DNA of 64,000 nucleotides. Source: Vibrio cyclitrophicus (lineage in GTDB: Bacteria > Pseudomonadota > Gammaproteobacteria > Enterobacterales > Vibrionaceae). Of this stretch, positions 44,078-52,826 are shown piece by piece. The position numbers and the translations under genes were made by a program. Each line of letters begins with the position of its first letter. Position 1 is the first letter of the stretch. Below the pieces are notes generated by a model, which was not told the origin of the DNA, searched no databases, and saw only the letters and a program-made list of their open reading frames with translations. The stretch lies in assembly GCF_024347435.1 (NCBI RefSeq), contig NZ_AP025481.1, forward strand, positions 186,001 through 250,000, written 5' to 3'.

Positions 44078-45820
44078 TCAGTAGATTGTACTTTGAGGTC
44101 TGCTGTATAAGTAACCTTGATGCAAGTTGTAGCCAAGTTGACACAAGATGTATTGTTGTCTGCGAGTTTCGACACCTTCGTAAATCATGGTGATGTTTGA
44201 TAGGCGCCCAATTTCTGAGATGTTGAGCAACACGCCTTGATGGTGATCCCCAGACTCAATGTCTTTGACAAAACAACGGTCCAGTTTCAAGTAGGTTGGG
44301 TCAATAGTGCTAATGATTTCGATGTTATTGTTTCCTGTACCAAAATCATCTAATGCGATCGTAATTCCCAACTTTTTGATCTCTTTGATGTTATCTATAA
44401 CTTCACATCCGTAGCCGATATTGGAGTATTCGGTTATTTCGACAACAAATTCGTTCGCTTCCATCGCCATGAAGTGCTCTTTAATCTTTGTAAAGTTGGC
44501 ACCGACTAAAGAGCTAGGGCAGACATTAACGCCATAAATTTCGTGGCTATTGTGTAACTTGGCATTTCTGACCGTTTCAATGATCAAAATAGTATGGAAA
44601 GTGAGTAAATTGGTACGTCTCATTGTGTCGATGAAGCTTAAGACCCCAACGTTACGGACTCGAGTCAACAGCTCATAATATAAAACGCTGTTGTCTTCAG
44701 TGTTAATGATGGGTTCCTCTTCACAGGAGATATGCCTCCAACGAAGCAGGTATACGACGAAGCCAATAATATAAGAGTGATATAGAAGTGCTGCTAGCAG
44801 CAGTGATAGTATGATCCACAATGCGACGATGTCATCGCTGTAGAACGTAATGGATGCACCTGTAGGCAAAGAGGCTTGATAAATCGACTGACTATTTCCA
44901 CCTAGATTCAAAATATAGTAACCATCCTTTTCGATAGTTACTGAATCAATAAGCAGTGGGATTAACGAATTTCTGTAGCGTGCTTCGATAGCGCGCTTAG
45001 CAATACGAGCGGTGAGATCAATATTTTGCTCAGGGAGCACGAATCGTGAATAAGCGAAGTCCAAGCTATTGTAAAATTCGTCAATTTTATCGAGCTCCAC
45101 TCTTTTTGAGCGTGTGGTGGAGATGTAGCATGAGCCAGAGGGGGTCGTCATCACAATCGAATCAAGATTGAGAGAATGTCTCATCGCGTGTACAGAACCA
45201 TCGCTTCCGCAGCCATAATTCATGATCTCTTCTACTATAAGCTTAGTGTTTTCACTGTATTCGTCTGCAATCTTTGTCGTGTAAAGGATTTGGAAAAGGT
45301 AAACAACGAACAAGAAAAATGCAGAAACTGTGAATACAACGACCAGAGCTCTGATGAAATCTCGGTGGTAAGTGTTGAACATCAGCTTTAACATTTTGAT
45401 GTGGTTTGGCTTAAATTTGTTGATATTGTACTTTGGGGTTATGCGGTCTGCTGAGCTTTTATCGAGATCAATAAAGTAACCCACTTTATAAAGATTAGAG
45501 ATAAGTTCATTGTCGTTATTCACTTTTGCTTTCTTGCAGAGATTACGATACTTCTTTCTTATTGAAGCGATAATGTTTTTTAATGCGTATAGGCTGAACT
45601 CTTCATCAAAATGTGCTTTAAAAGATTCTTCAACATCTCTCGCGGATTGCGGGTTTGATATTGATGAGTTTTCAATTAAGTATTTAAATACGAAACTCTC
45701 TTTACTATTTAGACTTTCCTCTGATATCTTATTACTGTTTCTTTTTATATAGATCTTTTCTTCATTATAAATAAGTTGCAAGCTCTCATTATTGTTGTTT
45801 ATATTGAAAGAACAGTGCAT
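44078..45820 (-). CDS. Membrane-bound wHTH - CSS-type periplasmic domain - EAL protein
   Basis: A 580-residue protein. Residues about 35-118 form an OmpR/ToxR-like winged HTH (SKESFVFKYLIENS at the start, LYKVGYFID at the wing). TM1 is at about 156-178, a periplasmic segment 180-330 has C204 (YGCGSDGS) and C231 (SGSCYIS) as in CSS-motif sensors, and TM2 lies at about 331-360. A cytoplasmic EAL domain covers 380-578 with E383-L-L, N432, E461, D491-D492-F-G-T-G, K512, E548-G-V-E and Q561. Metal and catalytic residues appear kept although EAL is ELL. It could join redox sensing, c-di-GMP hydrolysis and DNA binding in one chain; that combined role is inference. It is flanked by AT-rich DNA. Confidence 0.85.
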   Translation of the reverse strand: MHCSFNINNNNESLQLIYNEEKIYIKRNSNKISEESLNSKESFVFKYLIENSSISNPQSARDVEESFKAHFDEEFSLYALKNIIASIRKKYRNLCKKAKVNNDNELISNLYKVGYFIDLDKSSADRITPKYNINKFKPNHIKMLKLMFNTYHRDFIRALVVVFTVSAFFLFVVYLFQILYTTKIADEYSENTKLIVEEIMNYGCGSDGSVHAMRHSLNLDSIVMTTPSGSCYISTTRSKRVELDKIDEFYNSLDFAYSRFVLPEQNIDLTARIAKRAIEARYRNSLIPLLIDSVTIEKDGYYILNLGGNSQSIYQASLPTGASITFYSDDIVALWIILSLLLAALLYHSYIIGFVVYLLRWRHISCEEEPIINTEDNSVLYYELLTRVRNVGVLSFIDTMRRTNLLTFHTILIIETVRNAKLHNSHEIYGVNVCPSSLVGANFTKIKEHFMAMEANEFVVEITEYSNIGYGCEVIDNIKEIKKLGITIALDDFGTGNNNIEIISTIDPTYLKLDRCFVKDIESGDHHQGVLLNISEIGRLSNITMIYEGVETRRQQYILCQLGYNLHQGYLYSRPQSTIY

Positions 45821-46399
45821 AGCTCAACTCCTAGGCGATCGTTGTTATATTTTCGTGATTGATGTGTAGTGACTGGGATTTTCATTCAACCCAAGAGTCC
45901 TTTCTAAATAACATAACTAAAATGTCACCATTCTCTCTCAAGATGTTGATATTAATCGCAGAATTCTGATTTTAATGAAAGGTTATGGAGATGTTCATCC
46001 AAAACCTGAATTTATAAATAAAAGCCGATGATTTACAAGGGATAAAGAGGATTTATCCATTTGTTTTAGCATTTATCCATTTCTCGCGTTACATTTTGCC
46101 GCTTTCATGTCGATATTTAGGGTTTGCTAATTTAGATGTTGTTTCTATTATCAAGGTTTATTGTTATGTGAGATTTATCAGAAATTTTCAGGATAAAATT
46201 AATTTATTAATATTTACATTACTAATTAGGATGTATAAAATTTAAGCTAATACTTTAAACATACTAGTTTTACGGTATTGATTTAAATATAAATATAAAT
46301 ATAAATATATTTTGTGTGGGTAATTTATAAAAATGGATTTGAAGGGGTTTTATTGGTTGGAGAGTATTGTGCTGATCTTAAGGGTAGATAATTTTAAAT
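45821..46399. other. AT-rich intergenic region
   Basis: 579 bp of very AT-rich sequence with no ORF. A short hexamer repeat (ATAAAT/AAATAT type, about four copies) lies near 46280-46310. It probably contains the promoter of the wHTH-EAL gene. Confidence 0.5.
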
Positions 46400-46549
46400 T
46401 TAACGTAGAATACGTATTGGCTGTATTTTGCTAGCACGTGCATTGCCTTGGATATTTAATAACTTCACCATCGAAGCGGCGGAAATCAACCCTAGAATTA
46501 ATAAACAGGTGATAATTTACAATAAAGTGAAGCCACGTTGTTTTCTCAT
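46400..46549 (-). pseudogene. Type IV prepilin-like remnant with internal stop
   Basis: The minus-strand ATG 46547-46549 reads MRKQRGFTLL, then TAA (46517-46519), then IITCLLILGLISAASMVKLL and NIQGNARASKIQ. The prepilin signature is G-F-T-L-L-E. Here the Glu at +5 is replaced by TAA, one base from GAA. Hydrophobic helix and NIQGNARAS strongly resemble MSHA/type II pilins. The frame ends after 49 codons with further stops, so only the N-terminal segment is left. Confidence 0.65.
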
Positions 46550-46730
46550 TTTCTTTAATTTCTTCTTAATATACAATTATAGGCAAAGGGTAATCTAAAA
46601 ACTTATATCATTACAGTTAGTAGGTATAATGTTTGAGCTGTTTTCTTATCGTTTTTTTAACTATATTAAACAGTTGCTTATGAAACATTGTAATCTTGTA
46701 TTTACTTATGCAAGCCTTTGTAAGCGTGAC

Positions 46731-48737
46731 TTATGTGTGTAACAAGTGGTCACTAAGAAAGCGATTTTCTACTTCACTAGATGGTATAGGCTTGCTAAAC
46801 AAGAATCCTTGCAAGTACTGATAACCACACTCTACTAAGAAAGCCTTCTGTGTTTCTGTCTCGACTCCTTCTGCAATCACTTTGAGCCCTAACTTTTCAC
46901 ATATAGCATAGGTCGCTTGAACAATAGCCTTACTTCCTTTGTGTGACCCGTGGACAAAGCTTTTGTCTAGTTTAACGGTACTAATGGGTAAGTCATGGAG
47001 CATTGAGAGCGATGAGTATCCGGTGCCAAAGTCGTCTAGATGAAGTTCTACTCCTAGCTTAGAAATGTCGCTTAATGCTTGTCTAACTTCACCATGTTTA
47101 AAAATCATTGACGATTCAGTGATCTCAAGTGCGATATTCTGAGGTTGTATGTTGTAGAAGTTGAGCATCGCAGATAGTTGTTGGGCGAAACTTGCGTGCA
47201 TCTGGATACTAGAGATATTGATGCTCATCATTAACTGATTATCAAACTCTCTATGCCACATCGAAAGCTGTTTTAGCGCAGAATTAAGAACCCACCTCCC
47301 AAGCGGTACAATTTGCCCAGTTTCTTCCGCTAAGGTAATGAATTCATCAGGGCCAATGTCACCTAAGTCTTTGTCAGACCATCGGAGTAGAGCTTCAAAC
47401 CCTTTCACTTTATTACTGTTAGTGTTCATGATGGCTTGGTAGTGCAAGTTGAGCTCATCATTTTCTAAGGCTTGGGCCAAGCGATGACGGATTTCAGCTT
47501 TGCGGTGAAGAGTTTGTGCTAAGTCGGGAGTGAATGTCTGAAAGCGATTTCGACCATTCGCTTTGGCTATGTGCATCGCCATTCCCGCTTGCTTCAACAG
47601 TGATTCTTGATCAACGGCGTTATCTGGAAAATGTGCGGTACCAATACTGCATCCTACTGACAGCGTTCCAATACCACTGATATGAAAGCTCCGGTTTAAT
47701 GCATCAATAATGCGAGAACAGAGTAGTGGGATATTATGATTACGGCAGTTATGAGCGATTACAATGAATTCATCGCCTCCAAATCGGCCGATCATGCAGG
47801 TTTCATCTACCAGTTGTTTAAGACGCTCACCAACTTGTTTGAGCAATTGGTCACCGGCACTGTGTCCATACGTATCATTGACTAATTTGAAGCCATCAAG
47901 ATCGACGAACATTAGTTCAAATGGCGCACGGTAGGCGATGCTGGTTTCCAATAAATTAGTAATGCCCCGCCGATTATACAGTTCGGTTAGACAATCGTGT
48001 TCAGCGTTGTACTTAGCCTTTATCAGGCGCTCTTTTTGCTTTGTTGTGCATGTCAGGTTTAGCAGTAATTCACTTTTATCGAATAGCCATTTGCCTTGAA
48101 CATCAAAGTGATGAGTCTTTTCATCAATTTTACAACTGACTTCTTCTAAAATCTCTCCCCCCTTACGAGCGTAAAACAACCATTGTGCAGCGATCTCTTC
48201 GCTTGAAACGAAATCAGAGAGGGTAGTAAATGGGCTACCATAGTTTTGGTAAAATGCTGAGTTAGCGCTCACTACTTTTCCTGACTTATCAAATAGGAGG
48301 GATAGGTTCGCACCGTCAGAGCATGCTAGATCATGTTTGAGGCTGCCTTCTTCAGCTATGACTTGAACTAACATACCGGTACGGTCATCGGGCAGTGGAA
48401 TCCCAGAAAACAAACATAATGCCCGTTTAGAAATGTATCTAGGTGTGAAATTCCACCATGTCTTGATGCTTTCATTGCGCAGAAATTGCCTTTGGTATTC
48501 TTCCAGTGTTGCCTCTATCGCTTTTGACATCTCTACACTAAAATCGCGAGATGTTAGCTCAAATAAAGACTCCGATTCCCACAAAGGGAGGGCACTGGTA
48601 TTTGCCCAAGTTATTCTTTTATTATCAATGTCATAGATCCAGATTGGACATTTGAGATGTTCGAAAGGTTGATAACTGGTCATCATGTTGAGCTCTACAT
48701 ACTGATTTTTTGGTCGCACGATGCCTACCGAACTCAT
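46731..48737 (-). CDS. PAS-GGDEF-EAL c-di-GMP enzyme
   Basis: A 668-residue cytoplasmic protein. Two PAS-like domains (about residues 25-130 and 145-235), a GGDEF domain (about 240-400) with RFGGDEF (GGDEF at 320-324), and an EAL domain (about 412-660) with GFEALLRW (EAL at 448-450), LDDFGTGYSS and IAEGVET. Both active-site signatures are intact. The RxxD inhibitory site before GGDEF is not obvious. It may synthesise or hydrolyse c-di-GMP; the balance is not predictable. No membrane segment. Start at 48737, but an in-frame ATG at 48683 (MMTSYQ) is an alternative. Confidence 0.93.
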   Translation of the reverse strand: MSSVGIVRPKNQYVELNMMTSYQPFEHLKCPIWIYDIDNKRITWANTSALPLWESESLFELTSRDFSVEMSKAIEATLEEYQRQFLRNESIKTWWNFTPRYISKRALCLFSGIPLPDDRTGMLVQVIAEEGSLKHDLACSDGANLSLLFDKSGKVVSANSAFYQNYGSPFTTLSDFVSSEEIAAQWLFYARKGGEILEEVSCKIDEKTHHFDVQGKWLFDKSELLLNLTCTTKQKERLIKAKYNAEHDCLTELYNRRGITNLLETSIAYRAPFELMFVDLDGFKLVNDTYGHSAGDQLLKQVGERLKQLVDETCMIGRFGGDEFIVIAHNCRNHNIPLLCSRIIDALNRSFHISGIGTLSVGCSIGTAHFPDNAVDQESLLKQAGMAMHIAKANGRNRFQTFTPDLAQTLHRKAEIRHRLAQALENDELNLHYQAIMNTNSNKVKGFEALLRWSDKDLGDIGPDEFITLAEETGQIVPLGRWVLNSALKQLSMWHREFDNQLMMSINISSIQMHASFAQQLSAMLNFYNIQPQNIALEITESSMIFKHGEVRQALSDISKLGVELHLDDFGTGYSSLSMLHDLPISTVKLDKSFVHGSHKGSKAIVQATYAICEKLGLKVIAEGVETETQKAFLVECGYQYLQGFLFSKPIPSSEVENRFLSDHLLHT

Positions 48738-48852
48738 TCATTCAGTTGGTCGCGTATTCAATTGGATTCTGGCGTTTAATAGCCAATGCGAAACCGTGTG
48801 TTAATGAAAGAATCTATGAAAGGAAAAGCAATATTTTCAATGAGAACACGTG

Positions 48853-49410
48853 TTAAAGGTTTAGAGATCGGATGATCTTGGTGACTTTACCGTTTGGATT
48901 GGTTTCGATGGCATAGCCTTTCTTATCATCAAAAATTTCACCATCGATGAAGTGCCACCCGTTAGAGACCTCTAAGGTTTCTTTAGTGAAATTATCGTCG
49001 AACATAGAATGGTTTGGGTATACCGTTTCAATGGCTTCGAACAACAGTTGAGCTTCATCTCTATTGGTAGCCGTAAAGTCTTCTTTTAGGCACATTGTTA
49101 ACTCCGGTAGAGGCTGAGTGGTAAAGGGTTCTGTCATTGACCCCAACACACCGTTATACGAGTAAAAGCGGTAGGATCCCGAATTACTTTCACTGCCGTC
49201 CGGTGATTTGATGTAAGGCGTTGCATTATAAAAGTCACAGGTGAAGACCATCTTTTGAATAATGCTGCTTTGTGAGATGACTTGAATGTCTATCCAAGAC
49301 TTAACTTGATCTTGAATCTTACTGACCATTTCTTGCGAATGGGTATCAGCAGCGAGTGGTGTTGATACGAAAGTAGCAGTAGTCAGTAGTAATGACAGTG
49401 ATTTAATCAT
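48853..49410 (-). CDS. Uncharacterised secreted protein, 185 residues
   Basis: A signal peptide of about 20 residues (SLSLLLTTATFVSTPLA|AD). The mature part has two Cys (in FTCDF and TMCLK) that could form a disulfide, and no transmembrane segment. No family is recognised. It lies 115 bp after the PAS-GGDEF-EAL gene start on the same strand and so could be co-transcribed upstream of it, which would suggest a periplasmic partner of c-di-GMP signalling. That is only a positional guess. Confidence 0.65.
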   Translation of the reverse strand: MIKSLSLLLTTATFVSTPLAADTHSQEMVSKIQDQVKSWIDIQVISQSSIIQKMVFTCDFYNATPYIKSPDGSESNSGSYRFYSYNGVLGSMTEPFTTQPLPELTMCLKEDFTATNRDEAQLLFEAIETVYPNHSMFDDNFTKETLEVSNGWHFIDGEIFDDKKGYAIETNPNGKVTKIIRSLNL

Positions 49411-49947
49411 TTGAAAAGTGGCCCTGTGAGGAAAGTCATTATTGCAAAATATTGTCTCTATTTGTTATTTGATTGGATGTTACTTGAAGAATATATGTCT
49501 TAACAGACGGCGCCTTCTTTCTAACAATCTAAAATACTGCAATGGAAATGACGCAACCGTTTTTATTGCGTTTTTGGTATTCTTGATAAGATTTATAATC
49601 TTTTAATTTCATATTTTATGGTGATATTAACTAGTATATAGGTGGTGTATGGATGGTTGATTTGAACGGTTGTTGTAAAGATCTGAAATGTAAGTGTGAG
49701 TAAGAAAATAAAGCAAATGTAAGGGCTGTAAAGTTACTTAAAAACTCGAGGAGGTATCCGCTCTAAACTACGGAATTTACGTAAATTAGAGTGAACTGAT
49801 AGCTCATTGCTATGCTTTGTAAATGTATATTTACAAAAATGATTATTATGTTTTGCGTACGGTAAAATCGATACTCTAATAACAATATTGATGATATATG
49901 ATCTGTATATATACTGCCTTTGCTTTTAATTAATACGGGTGATATGA
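49411..49947. other. Intergenic region with two palindromes upstream of the two-component genes
   Basis: 537 bp without an ORF. AATTTACGTAAATT (49774-49787) is a perfect 14-bp palindrome. TTTGTAAAT-GTAT-ATTTACAAA (49816-49837) is a 9-bp inverted repeat. Both lie 110-175 bp before the response regulator start and share the element GTAAAT. They may be autoregulatory sites. Confidence 0.45.
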
Positions 49948-50637
49948 ATGTTGAAAACCAAAGTGCTCATTGTCGAAGATGACCAAGAGATAGCTCGTTT
50001 AACTACACTTTATCTTGAAGCTGAAGGCTACAATGTTAGCGTTGTTCATGAGGGTAATTTTGCTCTTGATGCAATCCGAAATATCGAACCAGATTTGGTC
50101 TTATTAGATTTAATGCTTCCAGGTATGAATGGTGCACAGATTTGTCGCCAAGCTCGTGAGTTTTACAATGGGATGATCTTGGTCTTGACGGCTTCTGCTG
50201 ATGAAATGAGCGAAGTAAGCTTATTCAAATTTGGTGCAGATGATTATGTTGCGAAACCGATTCGTGGTCATGCGTTATTGGCGCGAATTGAAGCGTTATT
50301 ACGCAGAGCTTCTCCTGTTACTGCTTCTATAGAATCTGCCCCTGAAAAGCAGTGTGATATCGTGATCAACACGACCGCCCAAAGTGCTACTCTGTATGGA
50401 CAAAACCTCAAACTTACTTCTGCTGAGTTTGAAATCTTAAACCTTCTGGTTAATAACATCAGTCAAGTCGTTACTCGAGATCAATGTTGTCAGTTGTTTA
50501 GAGGGATTGATTACGCCTTCAATGACCGTTCGATTGATATGCGAGTCTCTGGTTTACGACGAAAGTTACGTATTCATGCAAAAGATAAGCAGTTGATCCG
50601 TACGGTTCGTAATAAGGGATACATGTTAGTTGCGTAA
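49948..50637 (+). CDS. OmpR/PhoB-family response regulator
   Basis: A 229-residue protein. Receiver domain (1-120) with the acidic pair E10-D11-D12, phosphorylated D54 in LVLLDLMLPGMNG, T in VLTAS and K in YVAKP. Winged HTH DNA-binding domain at about 135-228 with LTSAEFEILNLLV and RTVRNKGYML. Sequence is closest in feel to RstA-like regulators, but I cannot fix the name. Its stop overlaps the TTG start of the kinase gene by 8 bp, so regulator and kinase are coupled. Confidence 0.92.
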   Translation: MLKTKVLIVEDDQEIARLTTLYLEAEGYNVSVVHEGNFALDAIRNIEPDLVLLDLMLPGMNGAQICRQAREFYNGMILVLTASADEMSEVSLFKFGADDYVAKPIRGHALLARIEALLRRASPVTASIESAPEKQCDIVINTTAQSATLYGQNLKLTSAEFEILNLLVNNISQVVTRDQCCQLFRGIDYAFNDRSIDMRVSGLRRKLRIHAKDKQLIRTVRNKGYMLVA

Positions 50638-51979
50638 ATTCATAGCGGCGAAACTTCGCTCTGTTTCAATGTTTGCCCGCTTGTATCTTGGGATTGTTGT
50701 GGGCATGTCGGCAACGATCTTTTTGTTTGTGAACCTAGGCGAAGGCCACATGCGAAGAACTGAGATCGAAACCTTCCTGAATGATGGTATTTACTTCGTT
50801 GAGCAGTATACCCGTCAACATAATCAAGAAAACTCTCTGTATAAAGAACTCGACAGAACAGGCTACCAACAATTTTATATTTTCAATTTACGTCTGTTAG
50901 ATAATTGGTCGGGAGAGGCTCCTTGCCAACGATGCGAGTTATTTACTACTTTAAACGGTGTGCCAATATACCTTAGTGATAACAATCTGTATTCGGCGGT
51001 ATTCCAACTTCCAAATTCTAAATTTAGTTTCGCATTTAGTGAGGTAGGGGATTTCTTCTCTCCTGAAATTGAATGGTATGAAGATTCAGAAAGGAATTTT
51101 TTGCTTGGGCTTTTGTTGGCCGTGATTGTCTCAATTGGGGCGAGTGTCTACTTACCTGTGAGGCGTTTTCAAGAAAGAATAGAATTGTTGGTTGAGAAGC
51201 AGAAACAGTTTGGCAAGGGGAAGCTCAGTACTCGCTCTGACCTCGACGACATTCATCCTGTGTCTGATTTAGCCTGCAGCTTTAACTTTATGGCGGAAGA
51301 GATCGAGAGCAAGGTGAAACAAAGCCACATCTTTGCTCAAGCTATCCCACATGAAGTGCGAACTCCGCTGAGTCGTATTCAATTGGCAACTGATATTTTG
51401 AGAAGAGGCGCGCCTGATCATCATCAAGCGCTTTTCGATGATATTGATACTTACATTGAAGATATCAACGATCTCACTTCAGAAATCATCATGCTGTCAA
51501 AATTGAATGTCATGGACAACTCATTCTTTGAACTGGTTAAAGTGACCTCTGATCTTCATGAGTACTGTCTCGATCGGACTCGTTATTCGCAGTTAGATGA
51601 CGTGACCTTTGATTCCAAAGTAGGTCAAGATTGCAAGATTAAGTGTGACTGCTCGATGGCACGTTTGGTTTTCGATAATATTCTAAAAAACGCTGGTAAT
51701 TACACACACGATAAAGTGTGGATGACACTGGATGAGAATTCAGAAAATTGGTTGGTGGTTATTGAAGATAATGGTTCAGGAATCCCAGAGGACAGGCGTG
51801 ATGATGTGTTTCTTCCGTTTGCGCGCCTAGATTCAAGCAGAGCTTCTACAACAGGTGGCTTGGGGTTAGGGCTTGCTATTGCCATGTCGGCGGCTAAAAA
51901 ACTCACTTGGGATATCAAAGTCAACGATAGTAGATATGGTGGCGCTAAATTTAGTATTGTGATTCCTAAGTGCATATAA
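50630..51979 (+). CDS. Sensor histidine kinase with periplasmic CxxC motif
   Basis: A 449-residue membrane kinase from a TTG start that overlaps the response regulator gene. TM1 at about 15-36, periplasmic domain 37-155, TM2 about 156-178, HAMP region to about 232, HisKA with phospho-acceptor H241 (AIPHEVRTPLSRIQ), and HATPase with the N box (DNILKNAGNY), G1 (IEDNGSGIP) and G2 (GGLGLGLAI). The periplasmic domain contains C99-Q-R-C102, a pattern suited to redox or metal sensing (inference). Together with 49948 it forms a complete two-component system. Confidence 0.92.
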   Translation: MRKFIAAKLRSVSMFARLYLGIVVGMSATIFLFVNLGEGHMRRTEIETFLNDGIYFVEQYTRQHNQENSLYKELDRTGYQQFYIFNLRLLDNWSGEAPCQRCELFTTLNGVPIYLSDNNLYSAVFQLPNSKFSFAFSEVGDFFSPEIEWYEDSERNFLLGLLLAVIVSIGASVYLPVRRFQERIELLVEKQKQFGKGKLSTRSDLDDIHPVSDLACSFNFMAEEIESKVKQSHIFAQAIPHEVRTPLSRIQLATDILRRGAPDHHQALFDDIDTYIEDINDLTSEIIMLSKLNVMDNSFFELVKVTSDLHEYCLDRTRYSQLDDVTFDSKVGQDCKIKCDCSMARLVFDNILKNAGNYTHDKVWMTLDENSENWLVVIEDNGSGIPEDRRDDVFLPFARLDSSRASTTGGLGLGLAIAMSAAKKLTWDIKVNDSRYGGAKFSIVIPKCI

Positions 51980-52011
51980 CGGGTTGATTTAAGAGCTACT
52001 TTGGTTCATAA

Positions 52012-52054
52012 AATAACAAAGTCACGGTTCAATATTGTGGCTTTGTTATTTTTA
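52012..52054. terminator. Bidirectional terminator between the kinase and the RimL-like gene
   Basis: AATAACAAAGTCAC/GTGGCTTTGTTATT with loop GGTTCAATATT has A/T-rich flanks, between converging genes. Confidence 0.9.
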
Positions 52055-52066
52055 ATCGACATGTGT

Positions 52067-52603
52067 TTATCGCTTTGAACGATGTAGGCCATAAATAGCA
52101 TGGTCTATGATTCGGCCATTCAAGTTCTCATTACGAGTGATGATACCTTCTAACGTGAATTGTAAGCGCTCACAAACTTTACGGCTGCTCATGTTCTCAG
52201 TCGCGGCTGATATTTCAATCTTTTCCATATCTAACTCTTCGAAAGCAATCTCAATCAGTTTTTGAACTACACGAGTGACAATACCTTTGCCTTGTTTAGT
52301 CTCTGATAACCAATAGCCAACCGTTACCTTCTTTGTACTGTGGTCAATTGTATTGAAGCTGCAGTTTCCGACGACGTTGCCTTTATAAATAATCGCACAT
52401 GTCATGCTTTTACCTTCAGCATAATCGTGTAACGAACGTTGAATGAAGATTCTAAAGTCTTGCGCTGTTTTACAGTGTGGTGGCCACGCAAGCCATTGGC
52501 TTAGGTACTCGTTTTGGCTCTGTGAGATTTCCGCGTAATGAGAGGCGAAATTCTCTTCAACCAATGCGATGGATAGTTCGTTATCTATTATAGTCTTAAA
52601 CAT
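52067..52603 (-). CDS. GNAT acetyltransferase, RimL-type
   Basis: A 178-residue protein of the RimJ/RimL-like branch: SQWLAWPPHCKTAQDFRIFIQRSLHDYAEGKSMTCAIIYKGNVVGNCSFN is the typical front part. The acetyl-CoA loop is in LSETKQGKGIVTRVVQKLIEIAF and the end has NMSSRKVCERLQFTLEG. RimL acetylates ribosomal protein L12 at Ser; others act on small molecules. Which applies here is unknown. It stands alone. Confidence 0.88.
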   Translation of the reverse strand: MFKTIIDNELSIALVEENFASHYAEISQSQNEYLSQWLAWPPHCKTAQDFRIFIQRSLHDYAEGKSMTCAIIYKGNVVGNCSFNTIDHSTKKVTVGYWLSETKQGKGIVTRVVQKLIEIAFEELDMEKIEISAATENMSSRKVCERLQFTLEGIITRNENLNGRIIDHAIYGLHRSKR

Positions 52604-52826
52604 GTCTTTCCCTTTTTGGCTGTTTTGCTCAGTGAATATTTGCCAGCAGAATATAATGTCGGATGATTTTCAATATGCAACCAATTGTGGCACGAATTTT
52701 TCGTGATACGTTAGGTCAATCACGAAACTCATTAATCCTCACAATAATTGTGTATATAATCATTAACTATGCATTAGTATTAGCAACCTAAATATATAAA
52801 AACTATAAAAATTCTAGGCTTAATTA

